Source: JAKPAM01 sp047601745 | GTDB lineage: Bacteria > Pseudomonadota > Gammaproteobacteria > Burkholderiales > Burkholderiaceae_E | Reading direction: 5' to 3' | NCBI GenBank assembly: GCA_047601745.1 | Contig: JASGIS010000001.1 | Span: forward strand, 2,418,001-2,482,000 | DNA length: 64,000 nucleotides | In this document: positions 16,894-25,666 of the stretch, one piece after another | Layout of the letters: each line of letters opens with the position of its first letter | Position numbering within the stretch: the stretch's first letter is position 1 | The notes under the pieces: model-generated | Told to the model about the DNA's origin: nothing | Database searches by the model: none | The model's input: only the letters and a program-made list of their open reading frames with translations | Program-made: the position numbers and the translations under genes

Positions 16894-18357
16894 ATGACCC
16901 GCATCACTTCGCTGACCGCGATCGAACTGTCGACCGCCATCCGTCTTCGCCGCGTGTCGTGCCGCGAGGTGATGACCGCGTATCTCGATCGCATCGACGC
17001 GATCAACCCGCGCTTCAACGCGATCGTCGCGCTGCAGCCGCGCGAGCTGCTGCTCGCTCAGGCCGACGAGCGCGATGCACAGCTCTCGCGCGGCGAGTAC
17101 CTGGGCTGGATGCACGGGATGCCGCAGGCGATCAAGGACCTGAGCCCGGCGGCCGGCTTGCCGCTGACCCGGGGCTCGCCGCTGTTCGCCGACCAGGTGG
17201 CCGTCCAGGACGGGTTGATGGTGTCGCGGATTCGGGCGGCCGGCGCGATCCTCATCGGCAAGACCAATACGCCGGAGTTCGGCCTGGGCTCGCAGACCTA
17301 CAACCCGGTCTGGGGCGTGACGCGCAATCCGTACGACGACAGCCGCTGCGCCGGCGGTTCGAGCGGCGGCGCGGCGGCGGCGCTCGCGCTGCGGCTGCTG
17401 CCGGTCGCCGACGGCAGCGACATGGGCGGTTCGCTGCGCAATCCCGCCGCCTATTGCAACGTGTTCGGCTTCCGGCCGACGCAGGGCCGAGTGCCCAAGT
17501 GGCCCGAGATCGACCCCTATCTGCAGCAGTTCGGCACCGAAGGACCGATGGGGCGCACGGTGACCGACCTCGCGCGGCTGCTGGCCACGCAGGCCGGCTT
17601 CGATCCGCGCTGCCCGCTGGCGCTGTCCGACGATCCGGCGATCTTCGCCGGGTCGCTCGAGCGGCCGTTCCAGGGGACGCGGATCGGCTGGCTCGGCGAC
17701 CTCGACGGCTACTATCCGATCGAGTCCGGCATCGTCGAACTGTGCGAGGCCGCGCTCGGCGCGCTGGCCGGCATCGGCTGCGTCGTCGAGCCGACCGGCA
17801 TCGGTTTCGATCCCCGGCGCCTGTGGGACTGCTGGATCCATCTGCGCAGCGTGCTGAACGTCGGCGCGCTGGGCGCGTTGTACGCGGACCCGGCCAAGCG
17901 CGATCGGATCAAGCCCGAGGCGCGCTGGGAGATCGAGACGGGGCTGGCGACGACCGCGCAGCAGGTGTCGGCCGCGTCGATCGTGCGCACTGAATGGCAT
18001 GCGCAGGTGCTGCGCCTGTTCGAGCGCTTCGACTATCTGGCCGTGCCGACCGCGCAGGTGTTCCCGTTCGACGTGCAGACGCACTGGCCGACCCAGGTGG
18101 CCGGCCGGCAGATGGATACCTATCATCGGTGGATGGAGATCGTCGTGCCGTGGACGCTGGCGAGCTGTCCGGTGCTCAGCGTCCCGGTCGGCTTCGGCGC
18201 CACCGGCCTGCCGATGGGCATGCAGTTGATCGGCAGACCGCGCGCCGACCTGGCCGTGCTGCAACTGGGCCATGCCTACGAACAGGTGGTCGACTGGCCG
18301 CGGCGGCCGCCGCCGCTGGCGATCGAGCCCTCGCCCGGCTCGGGCGGCGCGGCGTGA
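16894..18357 (+). CDS. Amidase (amidase-signature family)
   Basis: 487 residues. Amidase-signature enzyme with the Ser-cisSer-Lys triad visible: Lys in 'GMPQAIKDLSPAAG', the Gly/Ser-rich loop 'CAGGSSGGAAAALA' and the nucleophile Ser in 'DGSDMGGSLRNPAAYC'. Substrate cannot be inferred; the family hydrolyses amides from small aliphatic to aryl types and includes GatA, but GatB/GatC are not nearby. The ATG at 16894 has a GGAAGAG site. It lies 43 bp after slmA and 70 bp before a small membrane protein on the same strand, possibly one transcript. Confidence 0.88.
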   Translation: MTRITSLTAIELSTAIRLRRVSCREVMTAYLDRIDAINPRFNAIVALQPRELLLAQADERDAQLSRGEYLGWMHGMPQAIKDLSPAAGLPLTRGSPLFADQVAVQDGLMVSRIRAAGAILIGKTNTPEFGLGSQTYNPVWGVTRNPYDDSRCAGGSSGGAAAALALRLLPVADGSDMGGSLRNPAAYCNVFGFRPTQGRVPKWPEIDPYLQQFGTEGPMGRTVTDLARLLATQAGFDPRCPLALSDDPAIFAGSLERPFQGTRIGWLGDLDGYYPIESGIVELCEAALGALAGIGCVVEPTGIGFDPRRLWDCWIHLRSVLNVGALGALYADPAKRDRIKPEARWEIETGLATTAQQVSAASIVRTEWHAQVLRLFERFDYLAVPTAQVFPFDVQTHWPTQVAGRQMDTYHRWMEIVVPWTLASCPVLSVPVGFGATGLPMGMQLIGRPRADLAVLQLGHAYEQVVDWPRRPPPLAIEPSPGSGGAA

Positions 18358-18427
18358 CCGGCGGTCGCCGCGGGTCGGCCGGAACGGCGCCGGCGATGGC
18401 GCCGTCGAGAATGCGGAGAGCGGGCCG

Positions 18428-18874
18428 ATGATCGTCGATGCGGTGATGTCGATGCTGCACTGGTGGCTGGTGATCGCGCTGATCGCCGCCTTGGTGTCGG
18501 AGATGAACCTGTGTCGCGGGCAGGTCGACGCGGCGCTGGCCAGGCGGCTGGCGCGCATCGACATGATCTATGGGATCAGCGCCGTCCTGCTGCTGATCGT
18601 CGGCTTCGGCCGCGCGCTGCACGGCCCGAAGGGATGGGCGTTCTACGGCGGCAATCCGGTGTTCTGGATCAAGATCGCGCTGTTCCTCGCGATCGCGCTG
18701 GCGTCGATCGGCCCGACGATCCAGTTCGCGCGCTGGAACAAGCGCCTGCGCGCGGGTGGTACCGTCGCCGCCGAACAGGTGATGGGCGTGCGCAAATGGA
18801 TCCACCGCGAGATGCTGCTGCTGATCGCGATCCCGGTCGCCGCGGCGCTGATGGCGCGCGGCATCGGCCTGTGA
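18428..18874 (+). CDS. DUF2214 family inner-membrane protein
   Basis: 148 residues with about four hydrophobic helices ('WWLVIALIAALVSEMNL', 'MIYGISAVLLLIVGFGRAL', 'FWIKIALFLAIALASIGPT', 'MLLLIAIPVAAALMARGI'). The pattern 'KGWAFYGGNPVFWIK' is typical of DUF2214. No function is known. The ATG at 18428 follows GGAGAG at good spacing. It ends 7 bp before the next open frame, so it may be co-transcribed with the copper-type genes. Confidence 0.8.
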   Translation: MIVDAVMSMLHWWLVIALIAALVSEMNLCRGQVDAALARRLARIDMIYGISAVLLLIVGFGRALHGPKGWAFYGGNPVFWIKIALFLAIALASIGPTIQFARWNKRLRAGGTVAAEQVMGVRKWIHREMLLLIAIPVAAALMARGIGL

Positions 18875-18881
18875 ACGCGCG

Positions 18882-19436
18882 GTGCGCCGGCCGGTGACCC
18901 GCCGCAGGATCCCGTCGTGGCGCCGCGGACTCGCGGCGCTGCTGGCCGTATGGCTGCCGTGGCAGGCGATGCTCGCGCTGGCGATGAGCGTCTGCCCGGG
19001 AGCGGCGTCGGCGATGGCGGCGCCGCCGGCGCACGCTGGACATGGCGGACATGCCGGGTACGCTGGGCATGTCGGGTACTCTGGACATGCCGCACGCGCT
19101 GCGGATGCCGGACATGGCGGGCACGTCGGTGATTCCTCTCACGTCGGGCATGGCGGGGACGCCGGGCCCGATGCCGCCGCCGCCGATGTGGCCCCTCCGC
19201 ACGGCAATGACGACGCATCGGCGTTCGCCGGCGGTGATGCCGGATGCTTGCCGTCGTCCGCGCACGCCGCGCATCCTTGCGGCGCCTGCACGGCTGGCAT
19301 CGCGCCGGTCGACGGCGTGCCGCGGATCGCCGCTCCGGCGCCGGCTGCCGGTCGGGCGCGTGCCGCCGAGCCGGCGGCCCACGTCGAATTCCTCTCCGAG
19401 GGCGTCGAGCGCCCTCCCAGGCCCCCGCTCGCCTGA
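18882..19436 (+). CDS. Secreted His/Gly-rich protein of a copper-type operon
   Basis: About 184 residues (GTG at 18882; a GTG at 18894 is also possible). A basic N terminus and signal-like hydrophobic segment ('GLAALLAVWLPWQAMLALAM') are followed by some 20 histidines in Gly-His-(Ala/Gly) units ('HAGHGGHAGYAGHVGYSGHA'). A Cys pair ('HPCGACTAG') and an ending 'FLSEGVERPPRPPLA' follow; such endings recur in small proteins encoded next to TolC and copper-oxidase genes. I infer periplasmic metal binding, likely copper, resembling the CopL group in layout though not clearly in sequence. Confidence 0.6.
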   Translation: MRRPVTRRRIPSWRRGLAALLAVWLPWQAMLALAMSVCPGAASAMAAPPAHAGHGGHAGYAGHVGYSGHAARAADAGHGGHVGDSSHVGHGGDAGPDAAAADVAPPHGNDDASAFAGGDAGCLPSSAHAAHPCGACTAGIAPVDGVPRIAAPAPAAGRARAAEPAAHVEFLSEGVERPPRPPLA

Positions 19437-19589
19437 TCCGACGACTCGTGGAAGAAGGCGGACCGGCGCGCAGGCGCCCGGCCCGTCATGTCGGGCGCGC
19501 GCCGCGAACGCGCGTGCCCGGTCCGCGGCGTCGCGCCGGCGCGTGCTCGCGCCGTCGACGCCCGGGCCGACGCAATGGAGAGCAATCCG

Positions 19590-21074
19590 ATGATCGATGG
19601 ACAACGGTCGCGCCCCTCGGCGGGGCGCGGCATTCTGGCGGGCGCGGCGCTCGCGTTGCTCGGCGGTTGCGCCGGGTTTTCGGCGGACGGCGGGTTGGAC
19701 GCCGTGCGCCAGACCACGGCCCGGCATCTGCCGCAGCAGCAGGTCGAATGGCTGAAGGAACCCGCGCAGCGCGAGGCGGCCGCGGCGCGCGTCGACGCGT
19801 TGCTGGCGTCGCCGCTCGGCATCGACGATGCCGTCCAGGTCGCGCTGCTGAACCACCGCGGCGTGCAGGCCGCGCTGCAGGAACTGGGCATCAGCGAAGC
19901 GCAGGCCGTGCAGGCCGGCCGCCTGCCCAATCCGCGCTTCACGATGCTGCGGGCGCGGCGCGACGGCGACTACAAGATCGAGCAGGCGCTGACCTGGAAC
20001 CTGTTCTCGCTGGTGTCGATGCCGCTGGCCAGCCGGATCGAGCAGCACCGCTTCGCGCAGACGCAGCGCTGGGTCGCCGGCGAGGTGCTGAGCGTCGCTC
20101 AGGCGGCGCGCAAGGCCTGGCTCGCGCTGGTCGCCGCCCGGCAGGAGCTCGACTATCGCCGCCAGGTGCTCGACGCCGCGCAGGCAGGGGCCGATCTGGC
20201 CGAGCGCATGCGTCGGGCGGGCAACTGGAGCGCGCTGTCCGAGGCCCGCGAGCGCGGCTTCCTGGCCGAAGCGCGGATCGCGCTCAAGCAAGCCGAGGGG
20301 CGCGAGGTCGCCGCCACCGAAAGGCTGGTACGCGTGCTGGGACTCGACGACGGGCAGCGCCTGGCCTTGCCGTCCCGCCTGCCCGATCCGCCGTCCGGCA
20401 TCGATGCGCTGCCCGACGTCGAGCGGCAGGCGCTGGCCGAGCGGCTCGATCTGCAGGCGATCCGGCTCGAGACCGAAGCCTTGGCCGGTCAGCTCGGCCT
20501 GACGCGCGTTTCGCGCTTCGTCGACGTGCTCGAGTTCGGCCCGGCCCGCGTGCTCGAAGGCGAGCGCTCGGCGCCGTACAAGAACGGCTACGAGATCGCG
20601 TTCGAGCTGCCGCTGTTCGACGGCGGCGGCGCCCGGTTGGCGCGGGCCGAGGCCGTGTACCGGCAGTCGCTGGACCGTGCGGCGCAGCGGGTGATCGACG
20701 CGCGTTCGCAGGTGCGGCAGGCCTGGTCCGCTTACCGGATCCGCCACGAACTGGTCTCGCACTACCGGGACGACGTCGTTCCGCTGCGCCGGCGCATCGC
20801 CGACGAGAACCTGCTGCGCTACAACGCGATGCTGATCGGCGTGTTCGACCTGCTGGCCGATGCGCGCCAGCAGATCCTGACGACGGTCCGCTACATCGAT
20901 GCATTGCGCGATTTCTGGATCGCGGACGCCGACCTCCAGCTCGCGCTGATCGGTCCGCCGTCGGGCGGCGGCTGGGCGCTGGCCTCGGCCGGCACGGTCG
21001 GCGACGAGACCGGGATCGATGGCTTCGGCGCCGACGGTGGTGCGGCGGCCGAGCAAGGGGAGGACGCGCGATGA
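19590..21074 (+). CDS. TolC-family outer-membrane lipoprotein
   Basis: 494 residues. Lipoprotein signal with lipobox 'LLGGC' followed by outer-membrane efflux protein architecture: two halves of long amphipathic helices ('VAQAARKAWLALVAARQELDYRRQVLDAAQ', shown here only as a span of about residues 175-205) and two short beta segments. The ATG at 19590 is preferred over 19575 because GGAGAG precedes it. No membrane-fusion protein or inner-membrane pump is encoded here; the partner downstream is a multicopper oxidase, whose start overlaps this stop (ATGA). The gene probably serves copper or manganese handling in the periplasm. Confidence 0.85.
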   Translation: MIDGQRSRPSAGRGILAGAALALLGGCAGFSADGGLDAVRQTTARHLPQQQVEWLKEPAQREAAAARVDALLASPLGIDDAVQVALLNHRGVQAALQELGISEAQAVQAGRLPNPRFTMLRARRDGDYKIEQALTWNLFSLVSMPLASRIEQHRFAQTQRWVAGEVLSVAQAARKAWLALVAARQELDYRRQVLDAAQAGADLAERMRRAGNWSALSEARERGFLAEARIALKQAEGREVAATERLVRVLGLDDGQRLALPSRLPDPPSGIDALPDVERQALAERLDLQAIRLETEALAGQLGLTRVSRFVDVLEFGPARVLEGERSAPYKNGYEIAFELPLFDGGGARLARAEAVYRQSLDRAAQRVIDARSQVRQAWSAYRIRHELVSHYRDDVVPLRRRIADENLLRYNAMLIGVFDLLADARQQILTTVRYIDALRDFWIADADLQLALIGPPSGGGWALASAGTVGDETGIDGFGADGGAAAEQGEDAR

Positions 21075-22753
21075 ACGACGTTCGCGATCTCCGCGATCTC
21101 CGCGGTCCGCGTGATCCATATGATGCTCGCGACTCCCGCGACTCCCGCGACTCCCGCGACTCCCGCGACTCCCGCGACTCCCGCGACTCCCGCGACTCCC
21201 GAGATTCCCGAGATTCCCGAGATTCCCGAGATTCCCGAGATTCCCGAGATTCCCGCGGCCTCGTTGCCGCGCGGCGGCGATTCCTGCGCGGGGCCGCGGG
21301 CGCGGCCGGTGCCGTGCTGGCGTCCGGAGGATTCGCCGCCTCGGCGGGCGCCGCTCCGGCGCGGCCGTCGGCCCCGATCGCCGGCGACCCGGTCCGCGCG
21401 TCTGGCCTGTCCGGTCTGCCCGAGCTGGTATTCCGCGACGATGCGCGGACGATGCCGCCGCTGGTTCCGCCCAACGGCCATCCGTACCGGCCGGTGACGA
21501 CGCTCAACGGCTGGACGTTGCCGTGGCGGATGCGCGGCGGGGTCAAGGAGTTCCACTTGGTGGCCGAGCCCGTCGTGCGCGAACTGTCGCCGGGCACCCG
21601 GGCGAACCTGTGGGGCTACAACGGCCAGTCGCCGGGGCCGACGATCGAGGTCGTCGAAGGCGATCGCGTGCGCCTGTTCGTGACCAATCGGCTGCCCGAG
21701 CCGACCAGCGTGCACTGGCATGGCCAGCGGCTGTCCAACGGCATGGACGGCGTCGCCGGCCTGACGCAGCCGCCGATCCCGCCCGGCAAGACCTTCGTCT
21801 ACGAGTTCGTCGCGAGGCGGCCCGGTACGTTCATGTATCACCCGCATGCCGACGAGATGACGCAGATGGCGATGGGCATGATGGGTTTCTGGGTCACGCA
21901 TCCGCGGGGTCGCCATCCGCTGATCGCCGACGTCGATCGCGATTTCGTCTTCCTGATGAGCGCGTACGACATCGATCCGGGCAGCTACACGCCGAAGATC
22001 TCGACGATGCTCGACTTCAACCTGTGGACCTGGAACAGCCGGATCTTTCCGGGTATCGATCCGCTGGTCGTGCGCCAGGGCGATCGCGTGCGGATCCGGA
22101 TCGGCAACCTGACGATGACCAATCATCCGATCCACCTGCACGGTCACGAATTCACGGTGACCGGCACTGACGGCGGGCCGGTGCCGCTGTCGGGCCGCTG
22201 GCCGGAAGTGACCGTCGACGTCGCGGTCGGGCAGATGCGCCAGGTCGAATTCGTCGCCGACGAGGTCGGCCACTGGGCGCTGCATTGCCACAAGAGCCAT
22301 CACACGATGAACGCGATGGGGCACGAGGTGCCGACGATGATCGGCGTCGATCCGCGCGGCGTGGCCGAGAAGCTGGCGCGCCTGATTCCCGGCTACATGG
22401 CGATGGGCGAGACCGGCATGGGCGAGATGGCCGACATGCCGATGCCGCGGCCCGAGAACACCGAGGCGATGATGACCGGGCAGGGGCCGTTCGGCGCAGT
22501 GGGGATGGGAGGCATGTTCAGCGTACTGACCGTGCAGCCCCGCTCGGGTGCCGAGCGGGCCGCGAGCGGTCCGGGCGGGTCCGGACATCCGTCTCAGCGC
22601 AGCGTGCGCGAATGGGACGGGCCGCCGCCCGAGTTGCCGCCGCCCCAGCCGGCCGTGGGGAGCGGCAGCGCCGCCGAGCCGCCCGCCGCGGCATCGGCCG
22701 GCGGCCATGCCCCCGACCATCAGCCGTCCGGCCATCACTCGCATCACCACTGA
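21071..22753 (+). CDS. Tat-exported multicopper oxidase
   Basis: 560 residues. Copper-binding motifs of three-domain multicopper oxidases are present: HWHG (H215), HPHAD (H257), 'HPIHLHGHEF' (H352) and 'HCHKSHHTMNAM' (H405-C406-H407, type 1 axial Met). A twin-arginine signal ('ARRRFLRGAAG', R68-R70) predicts Tat export with copper. Unusually, the twin arginines are preceded by about 66 residues containing fourteen Asp-Ser-Arg repeats. The C-terminal 90 residues are Met-, Pro- and His-rich and end in a run of histidines. The likely role is copper detoxification by oxidation of Cu(I), or Mn/Fe oxidation. Translationally coupled to the TolC-like gene. Confidence 0.9.
   Translation: MNDVRDLRDLRGPRDPYDARDSRDSRDSRDSRDSRDSRDSRDSRDSRDSRDSRDSRDSRDSRGLVAARRRFLRGAAGAAGAVLASGGFAASAGAAPARPSAPIAGDPVRASGLSGLPELVFRDDARTMPPLVPPNGHPYRPVTTLNGWTLPWRMRGGVKEFHLVAEPVVRELSPGTRANLWGYNGQSPGPTIEVVEGDRVRLFVTNRLPEPTSVHWHGQRLSNGMDGVAGLTQPPIPPGKTFVYEFVARRPGTFMYHPHADEMTQMAMGMMGFWVTHPRGRHPLIADVDRDFVFLMSAYDIDPGSYTPKISTMLDFNLWTWNSRIFPGIDPLVVRQGDRVRIRIGNLTMTNHPIHLHGHEFTVTGTDGGPVPLSGRWPEVTVDVAVGQMRQVEFVADEVGHWALHCHKSHHTMNAMGHEVPTMIGVDPRGVAEKLARLIPGYMAMGETGMGEMADMPMPRPENTEAMMTGQGPFGAVGMGGMFSVLTVQPRSGAERAASGPGGSGHPSQRSVREWDGPPPELPPPQPAVGSGSAAEPPAAASAGGHAPDHQPSGHHSHHH
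21131..21256 (+). repeat. Fourteen 9-bp tandem repeats in the oxidase leader
   Basis: Seven identical gactcccgc units (21131-21193), one hybrid gactcccga (21194-21202), five gattcccga (21203-21247) and one gattcccgc (21248-21256). Each unit encodes Asp-Ser-Arg in frame. The near-perfect copies, including two homogenised blocks, suggest recent slippage or unequal exchange. Confidence 0.95.
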
Positions 22754-23096
22754 GCCTGAAAGCCGCGTCGAGCCCCGCCATCCGGACGCGTTGAGCGTCG
22801 GAGGCGGGGTAAGCGGGGCAGGCAGGGTAGCGGGGTAGCGGGGTAGCGGGGCAAGCGGGGCAAGCGGGGCAAGCGGGACAGGCGGGACAGGCGGGACAGG
22901 CGGGACAGGCGGGACAGGCGGGAGTGTGCCCGCCGACGATGCGCCGGTCCGCCGGTCCGCCGGTCCGCTGGGCTGCCGGTCCGCTGCCCCGCTGCCCCGC
23001 CAGCCCGCCAGCCCGCCAGCCCGCCAGCCTGCCAGCCCGCCATCCCCGGCTTTCGATCTGCGGACAAACCTCCGGCCGCCTGTCAGACTCTCGGCC
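22754..23096. repeat. 343-bp gene-free spacer filled with 8- and 9-bp repeats
   Basis: No gene is supported. From 22804 to about 22925 the plus strand has gcggggtaa, gcggggta, gcggggcaa and gcgggacag units, with blocks of identical copies (gcgggacag five times). From about 22944 to 23046 a second array uses ccggtccg and ccagcccg units (8 bp). It separates the oxidase stop from the antiporter start and probably contains the antiporter promoter near its right end. Confidence 0.85.
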
Positions 23097-24827
23097 ATGC
23101 ACACCGTCGAGATCGTTCTGCTGGTGGTCCTGCTCGGGGCCCTGACCGGCATCGTCGCGCGCTACCTGCGCGCCATTCCGCTGCCGCTGATCCAGATCGG
23201 TCTCGGCGCGCTGCTGTCCTGGCCGCAGCAGGGCCTGCACATCGACTTCGATCCGGAGCTGTTCCTCGCGCTGTTCATCCCGCCGCTGCTGTTCGCCGAC
23301 GGCTGGCGGATCCCGAAGCGCGAGTTCTTCGCGCTTCGGGTACCGATCCTGCGGCTGGCGTTCGGGCTGGTGCTGTTCACCGTGCTCGGGCTGGGCACGC
23401 TGATCCACTGGATCATTCCCGGGATGCCGTTGGGCGTGGCTTTCGCGCTGGCCGCTGTCGTGTCGCCCACCGACGCCGTCGCGGTGTCGGCGATCACGCG
23501 CAACCTGGGCATGCCGGCGCGCACGCTGCACGTGCTGCAGGGCGAATCGCTGCTGAACGACGCTTCCGGCCTGGTCGCGCTGAAGTTCGCGGTGGCCGCG
23601 ACGCTGACCGGCGCGTTTTCGTGGACCGACGCGGTGCGCGACTTCCTGTGGGTGGCGCTCGGCGGCCTGGGGGTCGGTGCGCTGATCGGCTGGGGCTTCG
23701 CTGTCGCCCGCGAGACGGTCACCCGCCGCGTCGGCGACGTCGCCGCCACGCAGATGGTGCTGCTGCTGGTGCTGCTGCCTTTCGCGGCCTACCTGCTGTC
23801 CGAGCACCTGGGCGTCTCGGGCATCCTGGCCGCGGTGGCCGCCGGCTTCACGACCAACTACGCCGACCTGCGCCGCAGCGACTTCATCGTCGAGCGCATC
23901 CAGTCCGAAGGCGCGTGGACGATGATGGAATCGGCCTTCAACGGCGCGGTCTTCCTGCTGCTGGGCCTGCAACTGCCGTCGATCGTCGGCAGCACGCTGC
24001 TCGCGGCCGGCGGGCAGTGGTGGCTGCCGGTCAGTCAGGCGGTCGCGATCAGCGTCGGTCTGCTGGGCCTGCGCTGGATCTGGCTGTCGCTCGGCGTCCG
24101 CGGCAGCCTGTGGCGCGCGCACGAGCGCGGCCACATGGCCGAACAGCCGTCACCGGTACTGACGCTGGCCACCACGCTGGCCGGCATCCGCGGCGCCGTC
24201 ACGCTGGCCGGCGCGTTGTCGGTGCCGCTGGTGATGTACGACGGTACGCCTTTCCCAGGCCGCGACCAGTTGATCTTCCTGGCCACCGGTACGATCCTGT
24301 GCACGCTGGTCATCGGCAGCATCGGCCTGCCGCTGGTGCTGCGCCGCCTGCCGCCGGCCGGCGAGCCGCTGTCGGCACGCGAGGAGCGCGAGGCCCGTCT
24401 GACGGCCTGCCAGGCCGCGATCGATTTCCTCGCGCAACCGTCCCGGCACGCGCGGGACCACGATCCGGAGTGGCGCGCCCAGTACCAGGAGGCCGCCGGG
24501 CGGCTGACGCAGGACTACCGCAAGCGCATCGACATGCTCGGCGATCCGGTCGCGCCGCAGACGCCTGAGGCGCAGGCCGAGTCCCCCGAGGCCGTGCGCC
24601 AGCGTCGCCAGCGCTACCTGGTCGAGATGGAGCTGCGCCTGGACGCGCTGCGTGCCGAACGCGAGTCGCTCTACGCCGAACGCCACGCGCACCGGATCAA
24701 CGATGAGTCGCTGCGCACGCTGGTGACCGAACTCGACCTGTCCGAGGTGTCGCTGCGCAAGCGCCTGGCGGTGGCGCGACGCGCGCTGGGGCTGCCTGCC
24801 GGCGAGGCGGGTGAGACCGGGCACTGA
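23097..24827 (+). CDS. Na+/H+ antiporter, CPA1 family
   Basis: 576 residues. About 12 membrane helices followed by a cytosolic, charged, partly coiled-coil C-terminal region (about 420-576). Ion-binding motifs of the NhaP/NHE type are visible: 'SPTDAVAVSAI', 'GESLLNDASGLVALK' and 'LAGIRGAVTLAGALSVP'. Exchanges cytoplasmic Na+ or K+ for H+. The ATG at 23097 begins exactly before the first hydrophobic helix ('VEIVLLVVLLGALTGI'); the open frame upstream is repeat DNA. Regulation not visible. Confidence 0.92.
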   Translation: MHTVEIVLLVVLLGALTGIVARYLRAIPLPLIQIGLGALLSWPQQGLHIDFDPELFLALFIPPLLFADGWRIPKREFFALRVPILRLAFGLVLFTVLGLGTLIHWIIPGMPLGVAFALAAVVSPTDAVAVSAITRNLGMPARTLHVLQGESLLNDASGLVALKFAVAATLTGAFSWTDAVRDFLWVALGGLGVGALIGWGFAVARETVTRRVGDVAATQMVLLLVLLPFAAYLLSEHLGVSGILAAVAAGFTTNYADLRRSDFIVERIQSEGAWTMMESAFNGAVFLLLGLQLPSIVGSTLLAAGGQWWLPVSQAVAISVGLLGLRWIWLSLGVRGSLWRAHERGHMAEQPSPVLTLATTLAGIRGAVTLAGALSVPLVMYDGTPFPGRDQLIFLATGTILCTLVIGSIGLPLVLRRLPPAGEPLSAREEREARLTACQAAIDFLAQPSRHARDHDPEWRAQYQEAAGRLTQDYRKRIDMLGDPVAPQTPEAQAESPEAVRQRRQRYLVEMELRLDALRAERESLYAERHAHRINDESLRTLVTELDLSEVSLRKRLAVARRALGLPAGEAGETGH

Positions 24828-24919
24828 CGCGCATCGCGGCGGCGGCACAGGGGCGAACGGCTTTCGGCGCGGCGGCGCGCAGGCCGCGGCGGTCGGACGA
24901 AAAACCGCGCGCGGTTTCG

Positions 24920-25255
24920 TCATTCCCCGTCCGGCTCGGCGTCCCGCGCATCGCCCGGTTCGATCAGCCGTCCCGGGCGCATCGCGCTCTCGGTGATCGC
25001 TTCCCACGATCTCCCTTTCGCGCGAAGAAACTCGATCGTCGGGCCGAGTTCGTCGCCGTAGACCCGCTGCGTCCGCTCGCGGATGCGGGTCCGGTACGGC
25101 TCGGGCGTCTGTTCGCGAAAGAGCGAGACCAGCCGCCTGCGTTCCGCGTGCACGGCCCGTGCGATGGTTTCGGCGGGTGCGCCTTCGCTTTGCATGTGGG
25201 CCGCGCGTCGGCGCAGGTCGCGCACGGCTTGTTCGTAATGAGAACGCAGGTTCAT
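24920..25255 (-). CDS. Conserved hypothetical small protein
   Basis: 111 residues, highly charged, mostly helical: 'MNLRSHYEQAVRDLRRRAAH', 'APAETIARAVHAERRRL', 'GDELGPTIEFLRAKGRSWEAI'. I recall similar small proteins in Burkholderia genomes, but no function or named domain. No signal peptide or membrane segment. Start at the ATG at 25255, where the recognisable sequence begins; the open frame upstream is low-complexity. Confidence 0.6.
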   Translation of the reverse strand: MNLRSHYEQAVRDLRRRAAHMQSEGAPAETIARAVHAERRRLVSLFREQTPEPYRTRIRERTQRVYGDELGPTIEFLRAKGRSWEAITESAMRPGRLIEPGDARDAEPDGE

Positions 25256-25666
25256 CGATGAGTCGATCCGTCTGATCCTGAATCCGGCGGTCGCCACGTG
25301 TCCGGGAGCCCGAATGCGGTTGGCAGTCCGAATGCGGCCGGTAGTCCGGACGCGGTCGGCGGCGGTCCGGAGACGGCGCGAGGCCGTGCTGGCGCGAGGC
25401 CGTGCCGGCTCGAACGACAGCGCCATGTGGGCCCGATCTTCGAGTGAGCAGGCCCTGATCGTATAACTGGCATCGTTCATCGACGCAAGGAGATTCCCGT
25501 CCGGTCGACACCACCTGAACGCAGTCGCGGCAGGGCATGGCGCGCGCGTCGCGTGGGGGCGGTGTCGACATCGCTGCCGCCCGCGCGTCGCTGGGGCACG
25601 CGCCGGATGGCCGCCGCACGCCGCGGGCCGTACCATACCCGCCAACCACCGTTTCACGACGGAGCG
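25256..25666. other. 411-bp intergenic region with short repeats
   Basis: No gene supported. Contains three 18-bp units of the type ccgaatgcggttggcagt (25310-25327, 25328-25345, 25346-25363) and two 15- to 16-bp copies of gcgaggccgtgctgg (about 25376-25410). The divergent promoters for the small hypothetical protein and the methyltransferase must be here, but no clear hexamers were assigned. Confidence 0.5.

Noticed and set aside
16795..18564. 589-residue minus-strand open frame opposite the amidase
   Set aside because: Arg/Ala/Gln-rich shadow of the amidase gene without domain signatures.
19244..21070. Upstream extension of the multicopper oxidase frame
   Set aside because: It overlaps the TolC-like gene in another frame; the ATG at 21071 in the ATGA overlap is the sensible start.
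21131..23046. CRISPR array
   Set aside because: Units are 8-9 bp, directly adjacent and without spacers, and no cas genes are nearby.
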